Positions 21,394-33,590 of a stretch of 64,000 bases of DNA are shown here, one piece after another; position 1 is the stretch's first letter, and each line of letters opens with the position of its first letter. This stretch comes from Tetracladium setigerum. Taxonomy: Eukaryota; Ascomycota; Leotiomycetes; Helotiales. A program made the translations under genes and the position numbers. A model generated the notes under the pieces. It made no database searches. It saw nothing but the letters and a program-made list of their open reading frames with translations, and was not told the origin of the DNA. The DNA lies in assembly GCA_031472005.1 (NCBI GenBank), contig PZJY01000001.1, positions 3,162,001 through 3,226,000 on the forward strand. Reading direction: 5' to 3'.

Positions 21394-24300
21394 ATGGAAA
21401 ACGCATACGCCCAAACTACCCTTCAGGTCCTGAAGACCTTTGAGGTCTCGGAAGCTCAAGGGCTTTCTAAAGCGCAAGTCGACGCTTCCAGAGACAAACA
21501 CGGACGCAATGGTGAGTCGCGAATTTTGTTTGGGCCAACGGGCAGATCGGTACTGACACACTGAACAGCAATTGCGGAGGAACCTCCAACCCCAATCTGG
21601 GAGCTCATTCTGGAACAATTTAAAGATCAACTAGTTATTATTCTTCTCGGATCTGCGGCAATTTCGTTTGTGCTGGCTCTCTTTGAAGAAGATGGTGGAT
21701 GGACTGCGTTTGTTGACCCTGGAGTTGTAAGTTTTCTCGTTTGCGACAAATTGAATTGAGCGCCACTGACAACTCATAGATCCTGACAATCCTGATCCTC
21801 AATGCCGTCGTTGGTGTATCACAAGAGAGCAGCGCGGAGAAGGCTATCGCAGCCCTCCAAGAGTACTCGGCGAACGAGGCAAAGGTTGTTCGGGACGGAC
21901 ATGTTACAAGGATTCGCGCAGAGGAGTTGGTTCCAGGAGACATCATTTCAATCGCAGTTGGAGACAGGATTCCAGCGGATTGCAGAATTCTCTCTATCCA
22001 CAGCAACAGTTTCGCGGTTGACCAAGCCATCTTGACTGGAGAAAGCGAAAGTGTTGGAAAAGATACAGTCGCTGTAAACGTTGCCAACGCTGTGAAGCAG
22101 GACCAAATCAACATTCTTTTCTCGGGAACTACAGTCGTTACCGGAATTGCTACTGCCGTCGTCGTTCTTACTGGATCAAACACGGCCATTGGAGATATCC
22201 ATGAAAGTATCTCTGCTCAGATCTCCGAGCCTACTCCTCTCAAAAAGAAGTTGAATGACTTTGGAGACTCCTTGGCTAAGGTTATCTCTGTCATCTGCGT
22301 CGTCGTTTGGTTGATCAACATCCCTCATTTCAATGATGAATCTCATGGGAGCTGGGCTAAAGGTGCCATCTACTACTTGAAGATCGCCGTTTCCCTCGGT
22401 GTTGCTGCTATCCCAGAAGGATTGGCAGTTGTTATCACCACATGTCTCGCCCTCGGTACTCGAAAGATGGCCGCAAAGAACGCAGTTGTCAGAAGTTTGC
22501 CTTCTGTTGAGACTCTTGGAAGCTGCAGTGTTATTTGCTCAGACAAGACTGGAACCCTGACTACCAACCAAATGAGCGTCAACAGAATTGTGTATATCAA
22601 CGAGGCTGGTAATGATCTTGAGGAACTTGAAGTTGACGGAACTACCTTTGCCCCAACTGGAGACGTTAGCTCCAATGGCAAGGTCATTAGAGATGTTGCC
22701 GCTACCTCGAATACTGTCTTCCAGATGGCCGAAGTTGCAGCTCTGTGCAACGATGCCCAGCTTGCTTTTGACTCAAAGACCGGCATTTACTCCAACGTTG
22801 GAGAGCCAACTGAAGGAGCTCTTCGTGTTCTTGTCGAGAAAATTGGTACTAGTGAGCCAGCTCAAAATCAGCGACGATTGAGCGTTACCGCTCTCGACAC
22901 CCTCCATCTTGCTAGCAGCTGGTATGAGAAGAGAACTCCCCGCCTCGCAACCTACGAATTCTCCCGAGACCGAAAGAGTATGTCAGTTCTTGTCGGCGAC
23001 AAAAAGCAACAAAAGCTTCTCGTCAAGGGTGCCCCGGAGTCTATTATTGATCGTTGTACTTCTGCAATCATTGGCGCCAACGGAAAGAAGGTACCAATGA
23101 CCAAGAAACTTGCTGAGATTCTTGCCAAGGAGGTTGTCGAGTATGGAAACAAGGGGCTTCGTGTCATTGCCCTCGCCAGCCTCGAGAACGTCGCGTCAAA
23201 CCCAAATCTGAAGAACGCCAAAACCACAACTCAATACGCTGCTCTTGAGCAGGGACTTACTTTCATCGGTCTTGTTGGTATGCTTGATCCTCCTCGTGTC
23301 GAGGTCGCTAGCTCTATTCGAAAGTGCAAAGAAGCTGGCATCCGAGTTATCGTTATTACTGGAGACAACCGCAACACTGCCGAGACCATCTGTCGTCAAA
23401 TTGGCGTATTTGGACCATATGAGGACTTGACTGGTAAAAGCTACACTGGAAGGGAATTCGACGCACTTAGCGAAAGCGAGCAGCTCGCGGCTGTCAAGAA
23501 AGCCTCTCTCTTCTCCCGAGTCGAGCCAAGCCACAAGTCCAAGCTCGTGGACCTCCTCCAGTCCACTGGCGAGGTTGTTGCAATGACTGGTGACGGTGTT
23601 AACGATGCACCTGCGCTCAAGAAAGCCGATATTGGTGTGGCTATGGGTTCTGGTACAGATGTCGCCAAGCTCGCTGCCGACATGGTTCTCGCTGATGATA
23701 ACTTCGCTACGATTGAGGTTGCCATTGAGGAGGGACGATCAATCTACAACAACACCCAACAGTTCATCCGCTATTTGATTTCATCCAACATCGGCGAGGT
23801 CGTCTCCATCTTCCTCACAGCCGCAGTCGGCATGCCAGAAGCTCTCATTCCAGTCCAGCTCCTCTGGGTCAACCTCGTCACCGACGGCCTTCCAGCCACT
23901 GCTCTCTCCTTCAACCCTCCAGACCACGACATCATGAAGCGTCAACCAAGAAAGCGTGATGAGCCTCTCATTGGTGGTTGGTTGTTCTTCCGCTACATGG
24001 TCATTGGAGTCTACGTCGGTCTTGCCACTGTTGCAGGCTACGCTTGGTGGTTCATGTATAACAGCGAGGGACCTCAAATCTCCTTCTGGCAACTCTCTCA
24101 CTTCCACCGCTGCTCCACCCAATTCTCTGAAATTGGATGCTCCATGTTCTCCAACGATATGTCAAAGTCGGCATCGACCGTCTCACTCTCCATTCTCGTC
24201 GTCATCGAGATGTTGAACGCCATGAACGCCTTGTCTTCCTCCGAATCCCTGCTGACTCTCCCATTGTGGGACAACATGATGCTTGTGTATGCCATCACTC

Positions 24301-24562
24301 TCTCGATGGCTTTGCACTTCGCTTTGTTGTATACCCCAATCTTGCAATCGCTCTTCCACATTCTTCCATTGAACTGGAATGAGTGGAAGGCTGTACTTAT
24401 TATCAGTGCCCCTGTCATGTAAGTTCCCAGATCCTCTAACCACCTCAATCGAGCTGCGCTAATGAAATCTATAGTGTTATTGACGAGATTCTAAAATTGA
24501 TCGAGAGACAGGTGGTGATGGAGAAGATTATTGTAGATGAGCCAAGAGCTAAGAAGGAGTAG
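21394..24562 (+). CDS. SERCA-type Ca2+-transporting P-type ATPase
   Basis: P-type (P2A) calcium pump of the endoplasmic reticulum or related membrane, moving cytosolic Ca2+ into the lumen at the cost of ATP. Four exons, 21394-21511, 21569-21726, 21780-24418 and 24475-24562, give 1000 residues, the usual SERCA length, with no frame break. Motifs in order: actuator LTGESESV at about residue 178, PEGLAVVITTCLALGTRKMA in M4, phosphorylation site CSDKTGTLTTNQM with Asp at about 347, nucleotide-binding KGAPESIIDRC at about 508, and hinge TGDGVNDAPALKKADIG at about 695. M5-M6 and M8-M10 hydrophobic segments follow (SSNIGEVVSIFLTAA, LLWVNLVTDGLPATALSFNP). The N-terminus starts MENAYAQTTLQVLKTFEV, like animal SERCA and Neurospora nca-1. 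The C-terminus ends in acidic/lysine residues (EPRAKKE). Confidence 0.95.
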
Positions 24563-25038
24563 ATACTACCAGAAGGCTGGAAAATAAATCATTTTAAGAA
24601 AGGAAAGCACTACATGCGTAGCTGTGCCACTAGTTCATAGATACTAGACAGTAGACAGACATAGAAGCGAAATTCACAAAGATTTACATGCGTCATACCC
24701 AACTCTAGTGATTTTTACATGGTTCTTTACTATTTACTAGTAATATTACGTGCTCAAATCAGGTTCCGCTATGTAAGTATGCTTTCAAGGCCCTAGCTGC
24801 CAGTAAAAAAAGACTGTGGTTGATTGCAAATCACATGCTGAAAGTCGTATCGTACAAATTATAGTGTCTAAAAGACCAACATCAATAATTCTTGATTGCA
24901 GCCAACGTGAGAATGCATTTCTTTGATTTCTGATCCCATGGCTCAGGGCATAATGTCAGATCTAGTTTACAAAGTCAAGCGTTTCCTCTTGAACCGCTTG
25001 ACCTGAATAGCTCCCATCTTACATCTACCTCCTCCTCC
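24563..25038. other. Convergent intergenic region SERCA/PUP3
   Basis: About 480 bases of AT-rich 3' flanking sequence between convergent genes. Nothing recognisable. Confidence 0.4.
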
Positions 25039-25846
25039 TCAATCTTGACGTCCCTTCAGTAGCCTCTTGGTGACCTTGTCCTTCTCAATGATGTAGACGT
25101 GTGCACCCCAACCAGACAGAGCATCCCTATCTACCGCGTTCAACAGAGCTTGTGAGATGGTTTCGAAGAGATCCTCTGGTCCCTGTAATGGTAACACTGT
25201 CAGCCTTTCGTCCTCTCACTCATGAAACTTTTAAATCCATTGTATCGTACCAAATCTGGCTCCCAGAGGCCCTCGCAAGTACCAAACAATTGATCACTCG
25301 CTGTCCCGCTGACAATGAAATCCTTCGCAAAATCGATACACCCAATACTATCAAACCCGCAAATAAATGGCTTTCCACTCTTCTGATCAATGCCTGCTAC
25401 AACCGGACTAACGAAGTATGGACCGAATCGCTTCTCGTATAGCGAACTCGAGACCAGGTTGGCCATCGTTGAGGGTGAGATGTTGCGCTCCTCGCGGAGA
25501 CGGTACATGTTTACTTTGTAGCGGAAAAGGTCGGAGACCGTGGAGACATCGGTGGCGAGACCTGTGAGTCCAAGGTAGACATCGCCGTAGGAGAAGATCT
25601 TTGGGAAGTTGTTGGAGACGGTGAGGGCTTGAAGACCGAGGCGGAGATCGCAGGCTATAGCTACGCAGTCCTTTCCTACCATTGCCACGCAGGCACCGCC
25701 ATCTGTGGGTGGTTAATATCTGTGTCTTCGTATAATGGGGATTCGGGTTTCATACTGATCGAGAATGGAGAGCTCTGGGGAGAGAGTTAGCTTGCTGTCG
25801 CTATGATTGCGAAGGGGGAGAGTGACTGATGCTTCATGCTTACCAT
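25039..25846 (-). CDS. PUP3: 20S proteasome subunit beta type-3
   Basis: Non-catalytic beta3 subunit of the 20S proteasome core. Four exons: 25846-25844 (only the ATG), 25774-25756 (19 nt), 25702-25251 and 25182-25039, giving 205 residues, exactly the usual length. Spliced, the start reads MSSPFSINGGACVAMVGKDC, matching the beta3 N-terminus. The Ntn-hydrolase core follows: CVAIACDLRLGLQALTVS, FSYGDVYLGLTGLATDV, RFGPYFVSPVVAGID, PFICGFDSIGCI. Beta3 lacks the catalytic Thr1 and has no cleaved propeptide, consistent with this sequence. The end, HVYIIEKDKVTKRLLKGRQD, is typical. The gene is divergent from the UBX gene, about 630 bases away. Confidence 0.93.
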
Positions 25847-26475
25847 CTTGGGGGATTTGTGGAATTGATGATTGTAGTGAAGATCCGACAGGAGTGAATG
25901 AATTCTGGGTTGTTGAAGAGCTTCGCAGATGGAGAAGGTTGAGGTTGAACGTTGGACTTTTGGACTTAGTGAGGCTGTTTGAACGGGGCAGTCGTGATGT
26001 ACAAATCCAGGTTGACACGGCTGGCGCGTTTCCAGCGAGCTCCGGAACCCGAGCTTCTGGTTGGTCAACAACGCCAGGCACAGAACATCTTGGAGCCTTT
26101 CGACTCTTCTCCAGATTTCCCTTTGACACGCAACCTCGCCTCATTCCAGTAACTACAAAATCCCACAGACCTCCTGCTCTGTGGTTTTTGAGACGACTCG
26201 AAGATTTTAGCCTTTGATCTGATTTCAAATTTCCGAAACTTGTATCTTGTGCTTCTCTCATCTCGTGCAGAATCCTCCAGGACCCCGCCACTCCAGCTCA
26301 CTCGTCCTTACAAATAGACGGAATATTAGAGAAGACCTGGGGACAAAGAACACATTTCACTCCCATCGAATACGCCCTGAGCTCTTCCATCTTTCCGCAA
26401 GATTGCAGCGAGCCATCCCATTACCTTGGGCTTCAAGCGGACAACAACTTCCAACACACTACCCCTCCTCACATA
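25847..26475. promoter_or_regulatory. Divergent promoter region PUP3/UBX gene
   Basis: About 630 bases between the two start codons. Some minus-strand frames cross it but show no protein family; I treat it as promoter and leaders. No proteasome-associated control element was confidently recognised. Confidence 0.4.
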
Positions 26476-28003
26476 ATGGCGTCCCACGTTGTGGTGATCG
26501 ACTCTAGCTTCCGTAGAACTGTGGTTAAGGTGTCACCAGGCACTTTTATGACCGATGTATTGGAGGAAGCATGTACCAAGTTCAAGCTGACAGCAAGTAA
26601 CTATGGTCTCAAGTAAGTACCTAGTCACAGCAAGAATGAAACATTTCCTAACGTCAAACAGGAACAACAACAAGCCCGTTGACCTATCCAGACCTTTTCG
26701 TCAAACAGGTCTTACATCTGGAGCTAAACTCGAACTCGTCGCTGCCTCTCGAACCCCTACCGCCATCACAGTCGCCTTACAAATCCCCGAATCTCTAGCT
26801 TCCGGGATTCCTAATGGCCGCATGATAGATAAATTCGCAACCAATACTACGATATGGAAAATCCTACGGCACTTCGAGGACACAAAAGAGAAAAATCTGA
26901 ACTTCACAGGTCGAGGTGCTGCTCAGATTGCGATTGGTAACTCTGGAGCTGGACGGGTATGCTACGAGATGCCCACAGTGCATACAATGAACCGGGAATT
27001 GTCGACGTTTGGGGACCTTCAGAAGACTCTTGCACAGCTTGGATTGAGTGGTGGCAACTGTCTGCTAAAGCTTACTTTCAAGCAGACCGATCAACCATTG
27101 GAGGAAGCAATGGAGGAAATTCAGCGTTATTTCAAGGAGGAGGGGCCAAAGGCTGTGAGCGCTTCCTCTTCAGAGCCTATCAAAGAAGAACAGCAGCCTA
27201 TGGCAGATGAGACTGTCAGCGCGCTGGTGGAGGAAGCTTCTGTTTCTGGGAATAAGGATGTTGAGATGACCTTGGAGTCACCATCCGTCCCAGAGGAAGC
27301 AGAAGAGCCAAAGACCATCGCGATTGGCGCAAGCCAACGACCAGTCGCTGTATACAATCCTCCATCGGCAGACATGCCTCGAGCTGCTCTCCAACCTCAT
27401 AATGAAAACGACTATGAGCCTTCAATTGCCCACGCCAAATTGCACCAATCTCGACTTCTGAGCAACTCTCAGAATAAGCGATTACTATCAGACGCCGAGA
27501 CCGAGCAAGTCGAAAAGGAGAAGGCTGAAAAAGTTTCTAGTGCAACTAAGGTCTCTATTAAGGTCAGATTCCCAGACCAGTCAACAATCATCTCGTCCTT
27601 CAATGCCCAGGAATCCGGTCTTGATTTATACAGCTTTGTTACGGATGCTGTCAGGGCTGAAAACCCACCTTTCAAGCTTGTTTACAATCATAATGGCCGA
27701 CCTCAAACCGTACCAAGAGATGAAAAGAAACTTCTTGTCAAACACTTAGGACTTTCTGGACCCGTACTTGTAAATTTTCACTGGGATGACCAAGCGAGTG
27801 TGGACGTGAGAAGACCGCCTATTCTCAAATCACAACTTTTGGAGAGCGCCCAAGAGGTCAAGGTTCCAGAGGTCGCTGCAGTTGAGAGTAAGGAGGAGGA
27901 AGCTGGCCCTTCAGTCATTGACAAGGGGAAAGGCAAGGAAACATCTGGAGGTGGAGCTAAGAAGGGACTTCCAAAATGGTTCACTGCGGGAAAGAAGAAG
28001 TGA
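26476..28003 (+). CDS. UBX-domain protein with TUG-type ubiquitin-like N-terminus
   Basis: Likely Cdc48/p97 cofactor of the TUG/ASPL (yeast Ubx4) group. Two exons, 26476-26612 and 26662-28003, give 492 residues. Residues about 4-80 form the TUG-UBL1 domain (VVVIDSSFRRTVVKVSPGTF, then LSRPFRQTGLTSGAKLELV). A central stretch is acidic and rich in Glu/Pro/Ser. The UBX domain lies at about 339-420, starting VSIKVRFPDQSTIISSF; the usual binding-loop position holds VPRDEKKLL and not a clear FPR. The C-terminus is basic (KGLPKWFTAGKKK). Cdc48 cofactors assist in extracting ubiquitylated proteins, including at the ER. The frame is intact. Confidence 0.85.
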
Positions 28004-28379
28004 AGAGGCCGTAAGTTTGATGTGACTTGATTATTACTTGGCTACATTCAGTCACATGGAGTAAAGGGATTCCTGCTTAGCATTTTCAGGCGGAACATAG
28101 CGAGGAGTTTTTGTTGTATCCTTTTCATAGAGCACGATGGTTAGATCCAACTTCACAATTCAACATTCTCATAGCGTGAAAGAATTCCAAATGTGTTGGT
28201 GTTGAAGATGTTTGATTCCTTTGATATGCCGAGGGTCTCGGCCATCACGAAGCTATGTACTTGCGTACTCGAAAGTATCGTCCAAGAAACCGTAGTCTCA
28301 TATCCTCCTACATCTCCACCATCCAAAGCCCATACCACCAGATTCATCCATTGCGCCCGAGCAACCCAATTGAAGAAAT
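28004..28379. other. Convergent intergenic region UBX gene/RPL36
   Basis: About 375 bases of 3' flanking sequence between convergent genes; nothing recognisable. Confidence 0.4.
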
Positions 28380-28933
28380 CTAGTGACCAGCTCTCCTGGA
28401 GTCGGCGATAACACGCTGGAGCTCATCGACCTTGGCCTTAGCACGACCGAAAGTACCGAGGCGCTTCTTTGCCAACTTGCGGGCACGCTTGTCCTTGCTG
28501 TTACGGAGGAGTTCGATGACACGACGCTCATATGGTGCGAGTCTGTAAAAAAAATGACATGAAATTAGCTTTTTATTCAATTCTTTCTCAAGCCGCAATG
28601 GAGGAGGGGTGAAATCAAGAAAGTTCCATAAAAAGAGGAAAAACGTACCCAGAAACCTCCTTGACGATCTCACGAACGAAAGCGGTCTTCTTGCTCAAGT
28701 GACCCTTGGTTCTGCTGACTCTTGGCTTGACAACGCGAGCCTCGGTTTTCTACAGTTCACAAACAATAATAATTAGCCCGTTGAGTCCATCGTCAATCTT
28801 TGGGAGTTTGCGCCGAGATTGAGATCCTCCAAGAGGTGAGACGGGCTGGAGAAGAGAGGAGAGTAGGTATTCATACGTGGCCCTTGTTGGGTCCGACGAT
28901 CAAGCCGGAGCGGGAGGTCTTTTCTGCTGCCAT
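28380..28933 (-). CDS. RPL36: 60S ribosomal protein eL36
   Basis: Component of the large cytosolic ribosomal subunit. Three exons, 28933-28877, 28749-28649 and 28542-28380, give 106 residues, the usual length. Characteristic parts are MAAEKTSRSGLIVGPNKGH, KPRVSRTKGHLSKKTAFVRE, LAPYERRVIELLRNSKDKRA and the basic end KLAKKRLGTFGRAKAKVDEL. Two introns, one near the 5' end, are common in fungal ribosomal protein genes. Upstream, a GCGCTAGGCC element with a CTAGGCCTAG palindrome lies at 29044-29056, about 110 bases before the start, and may be a promoter site. Confidence 0.96.
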
Positions 28934-29712
28934 TTTGGAGATTTGGCGTTGCTGGTTGTCGATTTTGTCGTGAGGGAACTTTTTTTTGGGGAGGAGGTTG
29001 ATGTTGATTGAGATGTGTGGGTGCTGCAGCTCGCTAAGTTTTTGCGCTAGGCCTAGTTTGGAATGATACCTGTATGACTAATAGCACCATCTCTGTTTTC
29101 TCTTGTCAACATCCTTATATTAACATTTCGACTTTATATCTTAAATTCTTTAAAAGATACTCTCCGTTCCCGTGTGGAGTTTTAATGAATTTTCAATCCC
29201 AGAAAATGATTAAATTATTGCTGCAAATACTCTGCATTTCCACTCCTCATTTCAAGTTATGAAGTCTACTCCTTGCCGAACAAGTTACAAAGGTTTGACT
29301 TGTTGATAACTTTTTCCACATAGGTCAAAAAAAAAAAAAAAAAAACACATCGGTTGTCTTCTTCTACTCACATATATTGCTCTGAAGAAAGCTGTTTTAC
29401 TTTGTTTGTGTTTTCGCACTTCTTGCCTTGCTGGATCCTCTCCGGCACTTCAAGTGAAAAGAATAAAGAAAATTGGCTCTCTACTTTCAAGTCCTGAAGT
29501 TTCGGATCTTCATTCCAAGTTAAAGAGAAGGATTACATTTTGTAACTTCTGGCCAGTGGACTCGTACATGACCTTCCAGACTTACTTTGGGTTGAAATAA
29601 TAAAATATGCCACCGCAATTGTAATGTATGTGACCATGTCTCTTGTTGCTCAATTGTTCGAATTTTCGGTTCCTTACACATCTTCCTCATCCGTCGTATT
29701 CCCCAGCCAAAT
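28934..29712. promoter_or_regulatory. RPL36 promoter and intergenic region
   Basis: About 780 bases. Contains the GCGCTAGGCC/CTAGGCCTAG element at 29044-29056 and a 19-nt poly(A) tract at 29327-29345, which could disfavour nucleosomes. Short open frames show no protein character. Confidence 0.4.
29327..29345. repeat. Poly(A) tract, 19 nt
   Basis: Uninterrupted run of 19 adenines on the plus strand in the intergenic region upstream of RPL36. Confidence 0.95.
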
Positions 29713-30573
29713 CTACTTCTTCCTTACCATCTCACCCTTCTCCTCCATCTCACTCAGCACCCGCTCCGCAACTCTGAACGCTTCAAAGGCAGCTGGCAAT
29801 CCACAATACGCACTATCATAATTCCACTCGTCAGTCTTCATTCATCCTTGAATCCTCCCTTCCTCCCTCAACTCTGCCCTTCGACTCCCATCCTCAAAAA
29901 CACTCCCTGTATCTCACAAGCCAAAAGCCAAAGAGGAACTAAACAACATATACCTATGTAGGATGATGATTACGTACCTAGAATGCAATAAACTCTCCCG
30001 AATCTCAACCTCAGTGACACCATTTCTCACCGCTCCCCTAACATGCGTACCAAGCTCAGTCCATTTACCCAGCGCAGTCAACATGACCAGGTTGAGCAGA
30101 CTTCTATCGCGGTGAGAGAGACCTGGCCGTGTCCAGAGCGTTCCCCATGCACTTTCCTATCATCGCCAAAGCAAGAACTATCAGCCTTGAAATTTCCAAA
30201 TACAAAATTTAGGTAGTACCTAGGTAAGTTGAGAGTTAAGAATTAGGGGTAGCCAGTACACAAACGATTTACCAGTGAGTAAGTGGTCACATATTGAAGT
30301 ACTCGTGACCAAAACAATTGATGAACGGACATAAATAACAATACCAAAAGAAACATAAAAACATACCGTAGCAAATTGCTGTAACGGCCTCAGGAAATCA
30401 CTCTTTCCATTCTCCAAAGCATTGGCAACGTAATCTTCCCCGACAACTTTCTTGCGTATCTCGAGGCCGGTTTCGTACAGCTTTTGATGTGTGGGCGTGT
30501 CCATATTGTTTTCACTTATGGAGGTGGTGGTGGTAGATTTGGAAGGCTCTGCTGGTCCGGCTTGGTCGGTCAT
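29713..30573 (-). CDS. Carboxymuconolactone decarboxylase-like (CMD/AhpD fold) protein
   Basis: Three exons, 30573-30367, 30156-29978 and 29812-29713, give 161 residues. The CMD-domain pattern is clear: TRPGLSHRDRSLLNLVMLTAL, then KWTELGTHVRGAVRNGVTEVEIRE, then YCGLPAAFEAFRVAERVL. The family includes bacterial gamma-carboxymuconolactone decarboxylase in protocatechuate breakdown and AhpD-like reductases. The AhpD CxxC pair is absent; only one Cys (YCG) lies in the position usual for fungal CMD proteins, so a peroxidase-reducing role is unlikely. The substrate is unknown. An in-frame upstream ATG at 30681 would add 36 residues with no similarity that I know; I chose the ATG before TDQAGPAEPS. 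No targeting signal is evident with this start. Confidence 0.82.
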
Positions 30574-31444
30574 TGTGGTGGAATAGTGTGCGATGATGTG
30601 ATGATAATAGTAAGGAAAGGCAAAACTTTGTTGGGCTGGAGAAGAACGAGAGGAAGATAAGGTAGGTGGTACCTTAGACAAGGGAAGTGAGTTTGTTAAA
30701 TATTACCGGCAGTAATATTAACCGCTGATTGTTTCTTTCCGAGGGAAATCCCTTGGTTGAATATGATAAGAGGTTTGTTTGTATCGGTAAGGGAAGTGAT
30801 CTCCAGGAATGAGATTTGAGTTATGAGCTACCGAGGCTACTTCAATACCAATTGAATCGTTTGAGAGATGCCGCCATTACCTTGGTTTGGTAATCTTATG
30901 GTACCTTGGTACCTCATCATTGCGGGGTTGACCACCAGCCCAGCCCCCCTTGAAGGAGATCTTCCCCGCGCTCCACGACTCCTTGAGCACCTGACGCACA
31001 CCAATTAGAATCTCGACTAAACTAATCAAAGAGGAGGCAGACCCCCGTTCAACGTCGTTGGAACAACATCACCTTCTCTCTCCTTGTCTTCTTCCTCCTT
31101 CTCCATCCTCAAAGCCGAGACTGGGAGATTTGAATCACGAATCACAACAAGATAGCCATGTGGAATTGGGAGAAGTTCATTCATTACGCTATGAATCTAC
31201 TGATACAATATTGAAGATGACAAAGGAAGAACGAACGAATTCCCGAGAGGGAGGATATCCTTCCATCCATTACTCATGGAGAACGGCAGAAAAATCAAGC
31301 GATCTACGATGTAAAAATCCATCAGCTTTCTACTTGTCTTTGAAAAATAATCCTTCTGAACTCCGGTCTTTCTCTATATCGTATCATCTTTTTTTTCATC
31401 TCATCTCTATGTAAAGAACGGGTATCGGTTTGGTTTGAGGGTGT
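30574..31444. other. Intergenic region CMD protein/CCP1
   Basis: About 870 bases between two minus-strand genes. It should contain the CMD gene promoter and the CCP1 3' UTR. GGTACC-type palindromic bits recur near 30667 and 30900-30913. No gene is supported. Confidence 0.35.
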
Positions 31445-32673
31445 TTAAGAAGTGGTAGTCTTGAAGACCATAGGAGCCTGCTCGGTGGTCTCAGCGAAAG
31501 GTACACCGAGTTCAAAGAGCTTGACAATGACAGCCGAGAAGTCCTTGAAGAACAGGTCGTTGTCTTTGGCGTACTTCTCGACCCAGGACTTGAAGGACTT
31601 GTCACTGACAAGAGCCAAATCGGTTGGCAACATCATGAGCGACTTGGTGGTCTTGTCCTCATACTATCATACTGTTAGTATTCATCCGTTATACACATGA
31701 TGACTCATTTGGTACATACCTGAGCAGGTCCCTTCCACTTCTTCCAGCTCCACTTCTCATTCAGAAGAAGTGTGTAGTAATCGTTGGTTACGACGGTTGG
31801 AGAGAAAGTCCATGGACCTTCGAAACCGCTTCGATCAGTGTGGCAGCGACCCAAGGCGTGAGCACCCGAGAGAGCGACAATTTCCTGGTCGTTGAAGCCC
31901 ATGCGGCCAAAGATATCACGCAAATGACGGTTACCCTTGGACGCATCTGGAAGACGTCCATCGGGTGTGCAAGCTGCCATCTCCTTGTCTCGGCGACCTG
32001 GTCGGTATGGAATGACCGGACCTTGCATTTCCTGGATGGCACAGACACCGGAAAGGATCCAAAGATCAGAGTATGTGATCCATGGGAACTTCTCTGTGTA
32101 CAGTTAGTCCATATTCTTGCCTCGGGGTGGACCGCTTACCCTTTACTGGCTCCAAGAAGTCTCTAGCGGCCTTCAATCCTGCGTTTGCGCCGTGGTCTCC
32201 CTCGGGGGCAAATCTCATGGTAGCACCGTTCGAACCACCAGTCTTGGTCTCCTTGTCGTATGTGCCTGATGCGTGCCACGCCAATCGTACGAGGACTGGT
32301 CCGTAAGATCCATCATCATAATCGTCCTTCTCTTCCAATCGCGCGGCCACCTCGTTATAAACCTTCTGGTAGTCCTCGAACTTGGGGGTGAAGACGCCCT
32401 TGGTCTCACTGGCAGATCCGGAGAGGAGAGAGCCATTGCCTTGGGTGTAGAAGTAATAACCAGCACCACCTAGTGCCAGGGCACCAACACCGATATAGAG
32501 ACCAGTGGAGGATGAGGATTTGGTGGCTCAGAAGCATATCCGCGTCTCGATTGTTGACGGAAAGCTTGACGGGGAAGGGCGAAGGCGGTGCTGCGAGCTG
32601 AGCACCTGAAGGCGGAGGTAGATGGTGTCGATTTGACTGCCGCGCGGGCAAAGGTTCGTGCCGTGGAAGCCAT
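31445..32673 (-). CDS. CCP1: Cytochrome c peroxidase, mitochondrial
   Basis: Haem peroxidase of the mitochondrial intermembrane space that reduces hydrogen peroxide with electrons from cytochrome c. Exons 32673-32140, 32093-31720 and 31663-31445, about 375 residues. The N-terminus is a presequence rich in Arg, Ala and Ser, followed by a hydrophobic sorting segment (LYIGVGALALGGAGYYFY), the bipartite signal known for Ccp1. The distal haem site is RLAWHASGTYD and the proximal one LSGAHALGRCH; the Trp of the electron-transfer region is in GPWTFSPTVVTNDYY. The frame breaks at about 32519-32523 between the presequence and the sorting segment; one extra C makes SEPPKSSSSTGLYIGVG and gives whole-codon exon phases. 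The break is probably an error. Confidence 0.94.
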
Positions 32674-33190
32674 TATGACTGATGGCGATGTGTGTGGGTG
32701 TGTATGTTGGTATAAGGTTCGATTTCGATGCTCTAAAGACAACAACGAAATGGAGATTTGAAAGGTGGCGTTGAAGAGTGCTTTCCAAACAGGAAAAGAG
32801 GATGTGTTTGTTTGGGAAGGGAAGAGATGAAGGAAGGAAAGTAAGGTCAAGAAAAAGAAGAATTCACGGAGAGTACAGTAGTAATGGAAGGAAGGTGTAA
32901 GGAAATTATTTCTCGGGGAATATTTCCCCTGTTAGAAGGGCACTGGTCCTTTCGTTTTTCTCCCAAGTAATCTTTAGCTCATTTTGGCATCTCGCGATGC
33001 CGACCGGAAGCCGATAAGAAAACATCGACCCACTAACACTTCACACTTCACCAGAAACACCACCACCCCTTCGGAGATTTTGTCACAACCACTTTGGCAA
33101 CGCCCACCCCATTTTGAGCACTTGCTGGTTGCTTTTGCCTGTTCTGCTTCGCCGATGTGGTTGATTACCAAGTGCGTCTACATTCACAAT

Positions 33191-33210
33191 TAATAATAAT
33201 AATAATAATA
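33191..33210. repeat. (TAA)n microsatellite
   Basis: Short perfect trinucleotide run of about 20 bases in the CCP1 upstream region. Confidence 0.9.
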
Positions 33211-33549
33211 GTCATCATCAGGTCCAGAATCTCCCGTTGGGTCCCTGCTCGTCACCATGTGAAAAGGCTGAGACGACCGGGTGTGCAACTGCACGGCCTG
33301 AAACGCCAATGATGATTGGAGCTGGTCAGCACTGATTTATTCTCCTCCATTGGTTGCGAGGATCGACGGGGTGGTGCGACTCGTGCATTGATGGGCATTG
33401 ACGAGCTTTCAAGGCTGCATAGCGAATGGGACAGACAGCCTTGCATTGGCCGCCCTTGGGCAATTGGCAGTCGAGCACAGGTGCAATAATAATGGATTGA
33501 GAAAAATGCTTATTAGATGGAATGGAAATTGTAGGTAAAACATAGATTC

Positions 33550-33590
33550 ATTATTATTGTTGTTGTTATTATTATTCTTCTTCTTCTTCT
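33550..33590. repeat. Compound TTA/TTG/TTC trinucleotide block
   Basis: Adjacent short runs of TTA, TTG, TTA and TTC units, a compound microsatellite in the intergenic space. Confidence 0.8.
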
